Below are positions 34,439-43,806 of a stretch of DNA of 64,000 nt, in pieces (position 1 is the first letter of the stretch; each line of letters starts with the position of its first letter). The DNA is from Prevotella sp. (GTDB lineage Bacteria; Bacteroidota; Bacteroidia; Bacteroidales; Bacteroidaceae). The notes below the pieces were generated by a model, which was not told where the DNA came from, searched no databases, and was given only the letters and a program-made list of their open reading frames with translations. Location: positions 40,286 to 104,285 of the forward strand of contig JAFZIY010000007.1 of NCBI GenBank assembly GCA_017554105.1, read 5' to 3'. The position numbers and the translations under genes were made by a program.

Positions 34439-35992
34439 ATGACTAAGCAATTAGAAAAGATCAAAGAGCTTATCGCAAAGCGCGAGCAGGCTCGTCTTGG
34501 AGGTGGCGAGAAGGCCATCGAAAAACAGCATGCACGTGGCAAGTACACCGCTCGTGAGCGTGTGGATATGCTTCTTGACGAAGGTAGTTTCGAGGAGTTC
34601 GACATGTTCAAGCTCCACCGCTGCACTAACTTCGGAATGGAAAAGAAACAGTTCCTTGGCGACGGCGTTGTTGCCGGTTCAGGTACTATCGACGGACGTC
34701 TGGTATATGTGTTCGCTCAAGACTTTACCGTTAACGGCGGTTCTCTCTCGGAGACAATGGCTGAGAAGATCTGCAAGGTGATGGATATGGGTATGAAGAT
34801 GGGTGCTCCCGTCATCGGTATCAACGACTCGGGTGGCGCACGTATCCAGGAGGGTATCAACGCACTGGGCGGCTATGCCGAGATTTTCGAGCGTAACATC
34901 CTCGCAAGTGGTGTGATTCCACAGATTTCAGGTATCTTCGGTCCTTGTGCCGGTGGTGCTGTTTACTCCCCTGCCCTCACCGACTTCACCCTGATGATGG
35001 AGAACACCTCTTATATGTTCCTTACCGGTCCGAAGGTTGTGAAGACCGTTACTGGCGAGGACATCGACCAGGAGCATCTGGGTGGTGCTTCGGTTCACGC
35101 CTCGAAGAGTGGTGTTACCCACTTCACGGCTAAGACCGAGGAAGAGGCTGTAGAGATGATTAAGACTCTCATCAGCTATATCCCACAGAACAATATGGAG
35201 GAGGCTCCACGCGTGGAGTGCACCGACCCTATCGACCGCAAGGCAGACATCCTCAACGAGATTCTCCCCGACGACCCGAACAAGGCATACGACATGTATC
35301 AGGTGATTACCGCCATTACCGACAATGGTGAGTTCTTCGAGGTACAGCCTAAGTTCGCAAAGAACATCATCGTGGGCTTCGCTCGCTTCAACGGCCAGAG
35401 CGTGGGTATCGTGGCCAACCAGCCTTCAGCATACGCTGGTGTGCTGGACGTGAACGCAAGCCGCAAGGGAGCACGTTTCGTTCGCTTCTGCGACGCCTTC
35501 AACATTCCTATCGTGTCTCTGGTTGACGTTCCTGGATTCCTTCCTGGTACAGGACAGGAGTACAACGCTGTCATCCTGCACGGAGCACAGCTTCTCTACG
35601 CTTACGGCGAGGCTACCGTTCCAAAGGTTACCGTTACCCTGCGCAAGAGCTATGGTGGTTCGCACATCGTGATGGGCTGCAAGCAGCTCCGCACAGACCT
35701 CAACTACGCTTGGCCTAACGCTGAGATTGCCGTTATGGGTGCTTCTGGTGCTGTTGCAGTCCTCTACGCCAAGGGTGCCAAGGAGGCAGAGAATCCCGCT
35801 CAGTTCCTCGCCGAGAAGGAGGAGGAGTACAGCGACCTCTTCGCTAATCCTTACCAGGCAGCCAAGTACGGTTATATCGACGACGTTATAGAGCCGCGCA
35901 ACACTCGTTTCCGCATATGCCGTGCTCTCGCACAGCTTGCAACAAAACGCCAGTCGCTTCCTGCTAAGAAGCATGGTAACATTCCAATGTAA
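34439..35992 (+). CDS. mmdA: methylmalonyl-CoA carboxyltransferase/decarboxylase alpha subunit
   Basis: A 517-residue biotin-dependent carboxyltransferase with two crotonase-like domains. The first half carries GERVDMLLDEGSFEEFD-type residues and the GGARIQEGINALGGYAEIFERN acyl-CoA site; the second has VDVPGFLPGTGQEYNAVILHGAQLLYAY for biotin. It moves the carboxyl group of (S)-methylmalonyl-CoA to the biotin carrier. The start is placed at ATG 34439: an in-frame GTG at 34382 lies within the epimerase gene and would add 19 unconserved residues. No sodium-pump beta subunit follows in this window, so whether the enzyme drives sodium export or works as a soluble transcarboxylase is not settled. 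Confidence 0.92.
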   Translation: MTKQLEKIKELIAKREQARLGGGEKAIEKQHARGKYTARERVDMLLDEGSFEEFDMFKLHRCTNFGMEKKQFLGDGVVAGSGTIDGRLVYVFAQDFTVNGGSLSETMAEKICKVMDMGMKMGAPVIGINDSGGARIQEGINALGGYAEIFERNILASGVIPQISGIFGPCAGGAVYSPALTDFTLMMENTSYMFLTGPKVVKTVTGEDIDQEHLGGASVHASKSGVTHFTAKTEEEAVEMIKTLISYIPQNNMEEAPRVECTDPIDRKADILNEILPDDPNKAYDMYQVITAITDNGEFFEVQPKFAKNIIVGFARFNGQSVGIVANQPSAYAGVLDVNASRKGARFVRFCDAFNIPIVSLVDVPGFLPGTGQEYNAVILHGAQLLYAYGEATVPKVTVTLRKSYGGSHIVMGCKQLRTDLNYAWPNAEIAVMGASGAVAVLYAKGAKEAENPAQFLAEKEEEYSDLFANPYQAAKYGYIDDVIEPRNTRFRICRALAQLATKRQSLPAKKHGNIPM

Positions 35993-36027
35993 GGAAACCA
36001 TTGTAAGGAAACCCAAAACTGAGTTAA

Positions 36028-36180
36028 ATGAAACAAAACGAAGTATTTGCCGCAATTGCTCTTGCTTTGCATGAGTTCCAGGGCAATAATGTGCATGACA
36101 AGGAGGCTGACATCATTACCATCAAGAAGCACCCTACTGACTGGTCTTCAAGGATTCTCACGATGACAGCCCATCCTTAA
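36028..36180 (+). CDS. small protein of the methylmalonyl-CoA module (50 aa)
   Basis: A 50-residue frame starts at ATG 36028, 35 bases after mmdA, and ends 22 bases before the biotin carrier gene. The sequence (MKQNEVFAAIALALHEFQGN, later DWSSRILTMTAHP) resembles a short conserved protein that I recall at this same place in Bacteroidales clusters. It has one amphipathic helix and no membrane segment long enough to be the gamma (OadG) subunit. It may be a reduced accessory or delta-like subunit; its function is unknown. Conserved position between mmdA and the carrier supports it being a real gene. Confidence 0.7.
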   Translation: MKQNEVFAAIALALHEFQGNNVHDKEADIITIKKHPTDWSSRILTMTAHP

Positions 36181-36202
36181 CATCATAACGTGAATTAAAA
36201 GT

Positions 36203-36634
36203 ATGAAAGAATACAAGTATACAATCAACGGCACGAAATACGAAGTGCAGATTGGTGACATAGAAGAGAACATTGCCACCGTAACCGTTAACGGAGAAGA
36301 GTATAAGGTGGAGATGGAGAAAGAGGCTGAACCTGAGAAGAAGAAGGTGGTAGTAAAACCTGCAGCAGCCGCTCAGCCCGCTTCTAACGACAATGCTCCG
36401 TCACAGGCTAACGTGAACACGGCTAACGCCATCAAGGCTCCTCTGCCTGGCGTGGTGACCGAGATTAAGGTTGCCGTAGGCGACGAGGTGAAAGAGGGCG
36501 ACACCGTTGTCGTTCTCGAGGCTATGAAGATGGCCAATAACCTTGACACCGAGAAGAGCGGTAAGGTGACGGCTATCCTCGTAAACGTAGGCGATAGCGT
36601 AATGGAAGACACTCCACTTGTAGTTATCGAATAA
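36203..36634 (+). CDS. biotin carboxyl carrier subunit
   Basis: A 143-residue biotin carrier. The N-terminal part (residues ~1-40) is a small beta domain, followed by a Lys/Ala/Pro-rich flexible linker (~41-75), then the biotinyl domain. Biotin is attached to Lys109 in EAMKM (106-110), framed by PLPGVVTEIKVAVGDEVKEGD. This is the gamma-type carrier of the methylmalonyl-CoA or oxaloacetate decarboxylase family. It is the last gene of the module and ends at a terminator 20 bases later. Confidence 0.93.
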   Translation: MKEYKYTINGTKYEVQIGDIEENIATVTVNGEEYKVEMEKEAEPEKKKVVVKPAAAAQPASNDNAPSQANVNTANAIKAPLPGVVTEIKVAVGDEVKEGDTVVVLEAMKMANNLDTEKSGKVTAILVNVGDSVMEDTPLVVIE

Positions 36635-36652
36635 GCAAACTTCAAACTTAAA

Positions 36653-36688
36653 CAAAAAAGACACGGTTTTGAGCCGTGTCTTTTTTAT
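36653..36688. terminator. bidirectional terminator between the biotin carrier gene and panD
   Basis: The stem GACACGG / CCGTGTC, flanked by AAAAAA and TTTTTT on both sides, can terminate transcription from both convergent genes. Confidence 0.9.
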
Positions 36689-36710
36689 TATCTACTATTT
36701 CTATAAAAGG

Positions 36711-37055
36711 CTATAGTTTGTTTCCAGCCTTGGGGAACACCACCTTGGGCTTGAAAGTCTTGGCCTCCTCAAAGTCCATCATGGCATAGGCTATGATGAT
36801 GACGGTGTCGCCGACGATGCACTTGCGTGCCGCCGCCCCATTAAGGCACACACATCCTGAGCCGCGCTCCCCCTTGATGATATATGTCTCGAGCCTATCA
36901 CCATTGTTGTTGTTCACCACTTGAACCTTCTCTCCGGCAATCAGGCCGGCAGCATCCATCAGGTCCTCATCGATGGTGATGCTCCCCATATAGTGGAGGT
37001 TAGCCTCTGTTATAGTCACACAATGCAACTTGCTCTTTAAGACTTCAATGTACAT
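36711..37055 (-). CDS. panD: aspartate 1-decarboxylase proenzyme
   Basis: A 114-residue pyruvoyl enzyme that makes beta-alanine for pantothenate. Self-cleavage is expected between Gly24 and Ser25 in YMGSITID, which generates the pyruvoyl group on Ser25. The usual features follow: the substrate-binding lysine at the start (LKSKLH), [21 protein letters not shown], and the [19 protein letters not shown] core. It lies 12 bases downstream of panC, so both genes form one transcript that supplies pantothenate synthesis from both branches. Confidence 0.95.
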   Translation of the reverse strand: MYIEVLKSKLHCVTITEANLHYMGSITIDEDLMDAAGLIAGEKVQVVNNNNGDRLETYIIKGERGSGCVCLNGAAARKCIVGDTVIIIAYAMMDFEEAKTFKPKVVFPKAGNKL

Positions 37056-37067
37056 TATATAGCTTGT

Positions 37068-37922
37068 TTAGTTCTCCTTGTATTTGATATGGTCGATAAG
37101 GCGGATAGGAGTCTTGCCGCAATAGACGGTGATGCAACCCACGATATAGTTGCTGTCATCCCAGGTCTTTACGTCCTGGAGGGTGTTACCGTCAACGATT
37201 GCGAAATACTCCACATCGAGTCCTTCCTGAGAGTTGATGTCGCTAACGACCTTCTCCCTCGTTTCCTCAAGGGTGTGGCTCTTAGCATAATCAAGACTTG
37301 CCTTCAATGCCTCAAAAATCTTGGGGGCTATGGCACGCTCGTCGGGCGAAAGAAGTGTGTTGCGGGAGCTCTTGGCAAGGCCGTCCTCGTCTCTTACGAT
37401 GGGACACTCCACGATGTTCACACCCAGTCCCAGAGCCTTCACCATCGCCTTAATGACGGCTATCTGCTGCCAGTCCTTCTCTCCGAAATATGCCTTGTCG
37501 GGACGCACGATATAGAACAGGCGGCTCACAACCTGACACACTCCGTTGAAGTGGCCTGGACGATGGGCTCCCTCCATAACGGTTGACACGGGGGGATATT
37601 CGAAGTGACGATTGTCTGGCACGGGATACATTTCCTCTACAGTAGGGGCAAACACGAAATCGGCTCCTACGCTTTCAAGTAACTTACAATCTGCCTCAAG
37701 TGTGCGCGGATAATTCTTCAGGTCGTTTTTGTCATTAAACTGAGTAGGATTAACGAAGACGCTCACAACCGTGATGTCATTATCCTTGACGCTTCGTTCA
37801 ACAAGAGAAGCATGCCCTGCATGCAACGCTCCCATAGTGGGAACGAGACCTATCACCTTCCCCTCCTTGCGAAGAAGGAACAAATCGTTCTGCAGTTCAA
37901 CAATCGTGTGAATTACTTTCAT
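37068..37922 (-). CDS. panC: pantothenate synthetase
   Basis: A 284-residue ATP-dependent ligase of pantoate and beta-alanine. Nucleotidyltransferase motifs are clear: [19 protein letters not shown] (HxGH), [13 protein letters not shown], and [14 protein letters not shown] with the KMSK-like site SSRN (GLAKSSRN). It heads the panC-panD unit. The upstream gap to the divergent glycogen synthase gene is 176 bases and AT-rich; the best minus-strand -7 match (TTACTTTG, ~37951-37958) is imperfect. Confidence 0.95.
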   Translation of the reverse strand: MKVIHTIVELQNDLFLLRKEGKVIGLVPTMGALHAGHASLVERSVKDNDITVVSVFVNPTQFNDKNDLKNYPRTLEADCKLLESVGADFVFAPTVEEMYPVPDNRHFEYPPVSTVMEGAHRPGHFNGVCQVVSRLFYIVRPDKAYFGEKDWQQIAVIKAMVKALGLGVNIVECPIVRDEDGLAKSSRNTLLSPDERAIAPKIFEALKASLDYAKSHTLEETREKVVSDINSQEGLDVEYFAIVDGNTLQDVKTWDDSNYIVGCITVYCGKTPIRLIDHIKYKEN

Positions 37923-38064
37923 CTAAATCATTTAGTGTTTAAAAGCGGTTGCAAAGTAACTACTTTTTTACGAATTATGCAAAAATTACTTTTAAAAATT
38001 GCCAATATTTGCCCGCATTTGCCTAAATTAAACAAAAAGGTTGAGGAAATCGGATTATTTTTTG

Positions 38065-38072
38065 TACCTTTG
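38065..38072 (+). promoter_or_regulatory. -7 promoter box (TACCTTTG) of the glycogen synthase gene
   Basis: TACCTTTG matches TAnnTTTG and lies 26 bases before the ATG at 38099. Confidence 0.65.
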
Positions 38073-38098
38073 CATATATTTTTCTAAACAACAAGAAG

Positions 38099-38920
38099 AT
38101 GAAAGCAAAAAAAGTATTGTTCATTAATCAGGAGATTACTCCTTATGTTCCCGAAAGCGAGCTCTCCCTCTTAGGAAGGAAAGTGCCTCAGTTGGTGGAA
38201 GGAAAAGGCTATGAGATAAGGACTTTCATGCCTAAATGGGGAACAATAAACGAGCGAAGAGGACAGTTGCACGAGGTGCAGCGCCTGTCGAGAATGATGC
38301 TTATTATAAATGAAACAGACCATCCTCTGATCATAAAGGTAGCTTCCATCCCTCAGACAAGGATTCAAGTATATTTCATAGACAACGACGACTACTTCAG
38401 CAAGCGCCAGATGGAGATTGACGAGCTGGGCGAGGAGTATAACGACAACGGCGAGAGGGCTGTGTTCTTCGCACGTGGCGTGCTCGAGACAGTCGCAAAG
38501 AAACTGAGATGGGCCCCGGACATCATACATTGTCAGGGCTGGATGGGCGGAGTGATTCCGTTCTATATCAAGACCGCATATCGCGAGGAGCCTTCGTTCG
38601 CTAACACCAAGGTCATCACATCCCTGTTCAGCAAGGAACTGACCAGCGACTTCGGCGACGACTTCAAGAAATGCGTGGAATATAGAGAGGCTACTCCCGA
38701 ACTTCTCGAGAAATATAACGAGAGATTCGACTATACGGAACTTGCCAAGATGGCAATAGACTATAGCGACGGTATAATATGTGCCGGAAACGAGGTGAAC
38801 CCGGAACTGCTGAAGTATGCGGAAGAGAAGAACGTTCCTGTAATGCCTTACATGGAAGAGGCAACGGGCGACGACTACAGCAACTTCTACGACTTAGTTT
38901 ACGGAGACGATAACGAATAA
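38099..38920 (+). CDS. GT5-only glycogen/starch synthase
   Basis: A 273-residue protein covering only the N-terminal catalytic domain of glycogen/starch synthase (GT5). It has KVLFINQEITPYVPESELSLLGRKVPQLVEGKGYEIRTFMPKW-type residues, FARGVLETVAKKLRWAPDIIHCQGW and PFYIKTAY. The C-terminal GT1-like half of full synthases is missing, and the C-terminus is acidic. I recall that such short proteins are common in Bacteroidales next to a DUF4270 gene, as here (24-base gap), so this is likely a normal family member rather than a truncated gene. Whether it is enzymatically active on its own is uncertain. Confidence 0.85.
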   Translation: MKAKKVLFINQEITPYVPESELSLLGRKVPQLVEGKGYEIRTFMPKWGTINERRGQLHEVQRLSRMMLIINETDHPLIIKVASIPQTRIQVYFIDNDDYFSKRQMEIDELGEEYNDNGERAVFFARGVLETVAKKLRWAPDIIHCQGWMGGVIPFYIKTAYREEPSFANTKVITSLFSKELTSDFGDDFKKCVEYREATPELLEKYNERFDYTELAKMAIDYSDGIICAGNEVNPELLKYAEEKNVPVMPYMEEATGDDYSNFYDLVYGDDNE

Positions 38921-38944
38921 TTTTCAATTAGACAAATCATTTCA

Positions 38945-40420
38945 ATGAAGAATAAATTCATATATGCATTGGCACTCGCTGCCTTTGTCCTAACCTCATG
39001 CGAAGAGACCACAGACGGCATTGGCGCTTCGCTGACAGACATGAAGGACCACCTGAAGATAACCACCGACACCTTTATGGTTTCGTCGCGCTCAATAGTC
39101 GTCGACTCGGTACTGTCGAGAAGTAACAGCGGTTATCTCGGACGCATAAAGGACCCTGAGACAGGGGCTATCATAGAAGGTAACTTCATGGCTCAGTTCA
39201 ACGTACTGGAAGACTTCAATTTCCCCGACGATAGCAAGATAGCATCAAAAGACGAAAATGGCATATATGCCGACTCTTGTAAGTTGATGCTATACTACAA
39301 CAGCTTCTACGGAGACTCTCTCGTAACGATGAAGGTGACAGCCTACGAGATGTCGCATCCAATGGAAGAGGGTCAGATATACTATTCCAACTTTGACCCG
39401 ATGGAGGAAGGATATGTTGACGATAACTGCTTCAAAGTGAGCAAGATGTACTCGATGGTTGACCTAAACCTGAGTTACGAGAACAGGAAGGGAAAGGGTT
39501 ACTATACAAACATCACCATTCCACTCGACCAAGAATATACCGACAAGAACGGCAAGACGTACAGGAACTACGGAACCTACATCATGCAGAAGTACAAGGA
39601 GAATCCTGACTACTTCACGAACCTGTACAAGTTCACACATAATGTATGCCCAGGCTTCTATTTCAAGGTGGAGAACGGTATAGGCTCAATGGCTAACGTA
39701 TATCTGGCTCAGATATCCCTGTATTTCAAGATGCAGACCGACTCTGTCTATGAGGTTAACACGGTATTCGCAGGAACGGAAGAGGTGATTCAAAAGAATG
39801 TCATCACCAATGACAAGAACACGATGAAGGGTCTTGCAGAAGACAACTCATGCACATATCTGAGAACACCTGCCGGAATATTCACAGAACTGACATTGCC
39901 AGTAGAGGAGATTCTAAAAGGTCACGACAACGACACCCTGAACACCGCCAAGATAGTGCTGACAAAGATAAAGAACGACGTGGACTCTGAGTATGCCCTT
40001 GACAATGCCAGCAAACTTCTGCTGATTCAGAAGGACAGCCTGTTCTCCTTCTTCGAGGAAGGTAAGCTTCACGACAACAAGAAGTCATTTATATCGTCCT
40101 CGCAGTTGGTATCAGGAGGAAAGACCGATGAAAACATCTATGTGTTCAACAACATCTCGTCGCTGATTACTTATATGAACCAGCTAAGGACAGAAGGTGA
40201 GAAGAGCGACTCTAACTGGTTGCTGAATCATCCGGACTGGAACAAGGCGGTGGTCGTTCCAGTGAGTGTTACGACAAGTTCCACGGGTTCTACCACTACA
40301 AAGGTGATTGCCGTGAACAATGAGATGAAACTGACGAGTACGAAACTGGTCGGCGGTAGTGCCAACCCCTACCCTCCTATAAAGATTAGCGTCGTTTATA
40401 GTAAGTTCTCCGACAAATAG
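38945..40420 (+). CDS. DUF4270 domain-containing lipoprotein
   Basis: A 491-residue exported lipoprotein. The signal peptide ends in a lipobox (ALAAFVLTSCEETTDGIGASL) with acylated Cys19, so it is probably outer-membrane anchored. The mature protein matches DUF4270, mostly beta-strands with conserved pieces such as SNSGYLGRIKDPETGAIIEGNF and NTAKIVLTKIKND. The family is of unknown function and typical of Bacteroidales. It follows the glycogen synthase gene by 24 bases and is probably co-transcribed with it, and is itself followed by a 42-codon gene. Confidence 0.85.
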   Translation: MKNKFIYALALAAFVLTSCEETTDGIGASLTDMKDHLKITTDTFMVSSRSIVVDSVLSRSNSGYLGRIKDPETGAIIEGNFMAQFNVLEDFNFPDDSKIASKDENGIYADSCKLMLYYNSFYGDSLVTMKVTAYEMSHPMEEGQIYYSNFDPMEEGYVDDNCFKVSKMYSMVDLNLSYENRKGKGYYTNITIPLDQEYTDKNGKTYRNYGTYIMQKYKENPDYFTNLYKFTHNVCPGFYFKVENGIGSMANVYLAQISLYFKMQTDSVYEVNTVFAGTEEVIQKNVITNDKNTMKGLAEDNSCTYLRTPAGIFTELTLPVEEILKGHDNDTLNTAKIVLTKIKNDVDSEYALDNASKLLLIQKDSLFSFFEEGKLHDNKKSFISSSQLVSGGKTDENIYVFNNISSLITYMNQLRTEGEKSDSNWLLNHPDWNKAVVVPVSVTTSSTGSTTTKVIAVNNEMKLTSTKLVGGSANPYPPIKISVVYSKFSDK

Positions 40421-40434
40421 TCCACTACTCTATC

Positions 40435-40563
40435 ATGGCAGACAATTATCTTGAGTATCACCAGGAGGAGTATGAGCGCAGGAAGGCGGAATGGGAACGC
40501 AGGAAACGCCACCTGCCTAAGGTTACAAGAAAGATTGAACGCCCGGAAGACGAGGCTCTTTAA
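40435..40563 (+). CDS. small charged protein (42 aa)
   Basis: A 42-codon frame with its own ATG begins 14 bases after the DUF4270 stop and ends at TAA 40561-40563, directly before a terminator. The product (MADNYLEYHQEEYERRKAEW, ending KIERPEDEAL) is a highly charged helix rich in Glu and Arg, with no signal or membrane segment. I recall short proteins of this kind at this spot in Bacteroidales but no function. It is probably the last gene of the glycogen synthase transcript. Confidence 0.65.
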   Translation: MADNYLEYHQEEYERRKAEWERRKRHLPKVTRKIERPEDEAL

Positions 40564-40571
40564 TAAGACAC

Positions 40572-40607
40572 AAGCCACTTGCTACAACCCAGCAGGTGGC
40601 TTTTTTC
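40572..40607 (+). terminator. Rho-independent terminator after the DUF4270 genes
   Basis: The stem AGCCACTTGCT / AGCAGGTGGCT, with one G:T pair and a 6-base loop, is followed by TTTTTT. Confidence 0.9.
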
Positions 40608-40613
40608 ATATAT

Positions 40614-40661
40614 AAAAAGAATAATGGGGAGGCTCAGTTGTGTCCTGGCTTCCCCATTATT
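40614..40661 (-). terminator. terminator of the ATP synthase operon
   Basis: On the minus strand, downstream of atpG, the stem AATAATGGGGA / TCCCCATTATT with a loop of about 20 bases is followed by a run of T residues (complement of 40614-40618). Confidence 0.85.
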
Positions 40662-40683
40662 GTTACTTGCTGTCAGCAGAAGC

Positions 40684-41658
40684 TTAGTTGTTAACCGTAC
40701 CGCCCACGATATCAAGCAACTCGCTGGTGATGGCTTGCTGCCTGCTCTTGTTGTATTGCAGGTTGAGTTCACGGAGAATCTCATCGGCATTATCAGTAGC
40801 CGTCTGCATTGCCACCATACGGGCCGCATGTTCCGAGGCGATGGAGTCGAGCAAAGCGGTATAGAGCATAAGATGGGCAAGCTTTGGAATAAGCTTGTTC
40901 ATCACGGAGTCGAGGTCGGGCTCAACGATGAAGTTGTCATTCAGCGGTTTCCCGTCAAGCTCGCGTTTGTTCTCTTCTGCATGCTCCTTGTCGCGCTGGC
41001 GAAGATACTCGACCGCCTCACGTGTAGCCACGTTCGACTTCAGGTCTCGCTCTTTGTCAGCAGTAAGCTCGCTCTCGATATCTATAGGGAAGAAGGTCTT
41101 GCGGGTAAGGATTTGTGAGCCCGCGCTCTTGAAATGATGATATATCATCTCAACACGGTCAACCTCTCCAAGCCTGTACATCGCTCCGAGTTTCTGAGCT
41201 ATCTCAGTACACTCCTGAACGTTGGGCTTGTCGGCAAGGGCATTGAAATTACCAGCCGACGTGTAGCCAAGCTTGTTCACCTTCTCGGCCACCTTCCTTC
41301 CTATCGGATAAATAAGAATGTTCTCTTTCCCTAAATGCTTATACTGCTCTAATGCCTTCTGCATCTCCTTTATGACATTGGCATTGAAGCCGCCACATAA
41401 TGAGGAGTTGCTGGAAAAGACGATGAGTGCCACACGATTTACAGGACGTTCCGCCACATATGTGCTGCGCACGTCGGCGTCTGAAGCAAGGAAAGTCTTC
41501 AAGATATGCTCGAGCATCGACTCGTATGGCAGCATGTTCTCTATCGCAACCTGTGCGTGGTGCAACTTGGAGGACGCAACCATCTTCATCGCACTCGTAA
41601 TCTTACGAGTACTGTTTACACTTGCTATTCGACCTTTAATCTCTTTTAGACTTGGCAT
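40684..41658 (-). CDS. atpG: F1Fo ATP synthase gamma subunit
   Basis: A 324-residue central-stalk subunit. The coiled N-terminal helix reads LKEIKGRIASVNSTRKITSAMKMVASSKL, and the C-terminal helix reads ALLDSIASEHAARMVAMQTATDNADEILREL, ending in LDIVGG. The middle Rossmann-like part carries an insertion of about 30 residues (AEENKRELDGKPLN region), making it longer than the ~290 of E. coli. It is the last gene of the operon (14 bases after atpA). Confidence 0.95.
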   Translation of the reverse strand: MPSLKEIKGRIASVNSTRKITSAMKMVASSKLHHAQVAIENMLPYESMLEHILKTFLASDADVRSTYVAERPVNRVALIVFSSNSSLCGGFNANVIKEMQKALEQYKHLGKENILIYPIGRKVAEKVNKLGYTSAGNFNALADKPNVQECTEIAQKLGAMYRLGEVDRVEMIYHHFKSAGSQILTRKTFFPIDIESELTADKERDLKSNVATREAVEYLRQRDKEHAEENKRELDGKPLNDNFIVEPDLDSVMNKLIPKLAHLMLYTALLDSIASEHAARMVAMQTATDNADEILRELNLQYNKSRQQAITSELLDIVGGTVNN

Positions 41659-41672
41659 AACACTTAGGGGAT

Positions 41673-43253
41673 TTATTTATAGCTTTCTGCAATATCAGCC
41701 ATTGTTGACTCGATGACAGCAGTAACGTTGTCGTCAATCTTTCCGCTTCCCAACGTCTCGATAACGTCTGCATGAGCCGAGCGCATCTTGTCGAGGAAAG
41801 TATCCTGACACTCACGAACCTTATCTACAGGTACGTCGGCCATAAGTCCATGCGTTCCACAATAGAGAATGGCGATCTGCTCTCCTACCGGCATTGGGCT
41901 GTACTGAGGCTGGATAAGTAACTGATTGTTCTTACGGCCACGGTCAAGGGTCATCGCGGTCACAGCGTCCATATCGCTTGAGAACTTCGAGAATGCCTCG
42001 AGCTCACGATACTGAGCCTGGTCGATTTTCAACGTACCAGCAACCTTCTTCATTGACTTGATCTGTGCAGAACCACCCACACGGCTCACGGAGATACCTA
42101 CGTTAATAGCGGGACGGAAACCTTGATTGAAAAGGTCGGTCTCAAGGTATATCTGTCCGTCCGTGATGGAAATCACATTGGTAGGAATATACGCGGAAAC
42201 GTCACCCGCCTGTGTCTCGATAATTGGCAATGCGGTCAACGAACCACCACCCTTCACATGACCTTTCATGCACTCAGGCAGGTCGTTCATCTGCTCTGCC
42301 ACTTCCTGCTGGTCGTTGATACGTGCGGCACGCTCAAGCAGACGGCTATGCAGATAGAACACGTCACCAGGATATGCCTCACGTCCTGAAGGACGACGAA
42401 GAATCAGAGACACCTCACGGTATGCCACAGCCTGCTTTGAGAGGTCGTCGTATACAACCAGGGCACTCTCTCCACGGTCACGGAAATACTCTCCGATGGC
42501 AGCACCTGCGAACGGAGCATAATACTGCATGGCTGCAGGGTCGGCAGCGGTTGCGGAAACAATGATGGTATATGGCAACGCACCATGTTCCTTGAGGTTT
42601 GCCACGAGAGCGGCTACCGTAGATGCTTTCTGTCCTATGGCTACATAAATACAATATACAGGTTTTCCGGCATCATAGAAACTCTTCTGGTTGATTATCG
42701 TATCGACCGCAATTGCCGTCTTGCCTGTCTGGCGGTCACCAATGATAAGCTCACGCTGACCACGTCCGATAGGAATCATAGAGTCAACGGCCTTCAGTCC
42801 GGTCTGCAAAGGCTCTTTCACTGGCTGACGATAAATCACACCGGGAGCCTTGCGGTCAAGTGGCATCTCATAAGCACCCGTAAGGTCTATATCACCATTA
42901 CCGTCAATAGCCTGGCCGAGCGGGTTAATAACGCGTCCAAGCATATTGTCATTGACACGTATTGAAGCGATGCGCTTGGTACGCTTCACCACCTGCCCTT
43001 CCTTAATGCCAGCCGTAGGACCGAGCAACACACAACCGACGTTGTCTTCCTCCAAGTTCATCACAATAGCCATAGTGCCATTCTCGAACTCAAGAAGCTC
43101 GTTGGCTTCTGCGTTGCGCAGGCCGTAGATACGTGCCACACCGTCACTAACGGTAAGCACCGTTCCTACTTCTTCAAAGTCTTGACCAGAACCAATACTA
43201 TTAAGTTGCTGGACCAACACTTCAGATACTTCGCTTGGTTTTATCTTGTCCAT
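41673..43253 (-). CDS. atpA: F1Fo ATP synthase alpha subunit
   Basis: A 526-residue F1 subunit. The non-catalytic nucleotide site is [15 protein letters not shown], with the conserved arginine finger region [16 protein letters not shown]. The beta-barrel N-terminal domain begins after [16 protein letters not shown], the delta-binding N-terminus. It assembles with beta into the hexameric head. It lies between atpH (10-base gap) and atpG (14-base gap), so it is part of the operon. Confidence 0.97.
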   Translation of the reverse strand: MDKIKPSEVSEVLVQQLNSIGSGQDFEEVGTVLTVSDGVARIYGLRNAEANELLEFENGTMAIVMNLEEDNVGCVLLGPTAGIKEGQVVKRTKRIASIRVNDNMLGRVINPLGQAIDGNGDIDLTGAYEMPLDRKAPGVIYRQPVKEPLQTGLKAVDSMIPIGRGQRELIIGDRQTGKTAIAVDTIINQKSFYDAGKPVYCIYVAIGQKASTVAALVANLKEHGALPYTIIVSATAADPAAMQYYAPFAGAAIGEYFRDRGESALVVYDDLSKQAVAYREVSLILRRPSGREAYPGDVFYLHSRLLERAARINDQQEVAEQMNDLPECMKGHVKGGGSLTALPIIETQAGDVSAYIPTNVISITDGQIYLETDLFNQGFRPAINVGISVSRVGGSAQIKSMKKVAGTLKIDQAQYRELEAFSKFSSDMDAVTAMTLDRGRKNNQLLIQPQYSPMPVGEQIAILYCGTHGLMADVPVDKVRECQDTFLDKMRSAHADVIETLGSGKIDDNVTAVIESTMADIAESYK

Positions 43254-43263
43254 TATTCTTTTA

Positions 43264-43797
43264 TTATTTCAGCGTTTTTAGGATGTTGCGCAATTGTGAC
43301 TGCACAGAAGCATCCATTCTATAAGTGTCATACTCAAGAATGAATCCGCCTATAATATCGGGATTCACCTCGGCGAGAAATTCCACCGTGCCCTTTGTCT
43401 TGCTCTGAATGATTTCCCTCATTCGTTGCTCTGTTGCAGGACTAACAGTAGTAGCCGTGATAAGCTTGCCGTGGATTATGTTCTTCTGCTTTCGATATAG
43501 CGTGATGTAGGAAGAGGCAATGAACATCATTATTGTCTCACGTCCTTGTTTAACAACCAATTCCACAAAACGCTTGGAAAGCGGCGTTATACTTTTTCCA
43601 CAGGCGGTAATGAGCAATTGCTTCTTAATATCCTGGCTCAATGTAGGGTTGTTGATAGTATGTCTCATCTGAGGGACGTCCACAAAAGCCTTTGCCATTG
43701 TGGCCATATCGAGATATACCTTCTCTTCTACCTTCTCTTGCATAGCACTCTTAAGGAGCGCACGTGCATAGCGGACCGAAATGACGCCTATATCCAT
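43264..43797 (-). CDS. atpH: F1Fo ATP synthase delta subunit
   Basis: A 177-residue peripheral-stalk subunit that links F1 to the b subunit. It starts [21 protein letters not shown], the usual AtpH N-terminal helix bundle, and ends with the conserved [37 protein letters not shown]. It lies 9 bases after atpF and 10 before atpA. Confidence 0.94.
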   Translation of the reverse strand: MDIGVISVRYARALLKSAMQEKVEEKVYLDMATMAKAFVDVPQMRHTINNPTLSQDIKKQLLITACGKSITPLSKRFVELVVKQGRETIMMFIASSYITLYRKQKNIIHGKLITATTVSPATEQRMREIIQSKTKGTVEFLAEVNPDIIGGFILEYDTYRMDASVQSQLRNILKTLK

Positions 43798-43806
43798 ATC
43801 CTACAT

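Noticed and set aside
38099-38920. Truncated pseudogene of glycogen synthase
   Set aside because: The frame is intact with a good promoter, and I recall the same short form beside DUF4270 genes in other Bacteroidales, so it is more likely the normal form.
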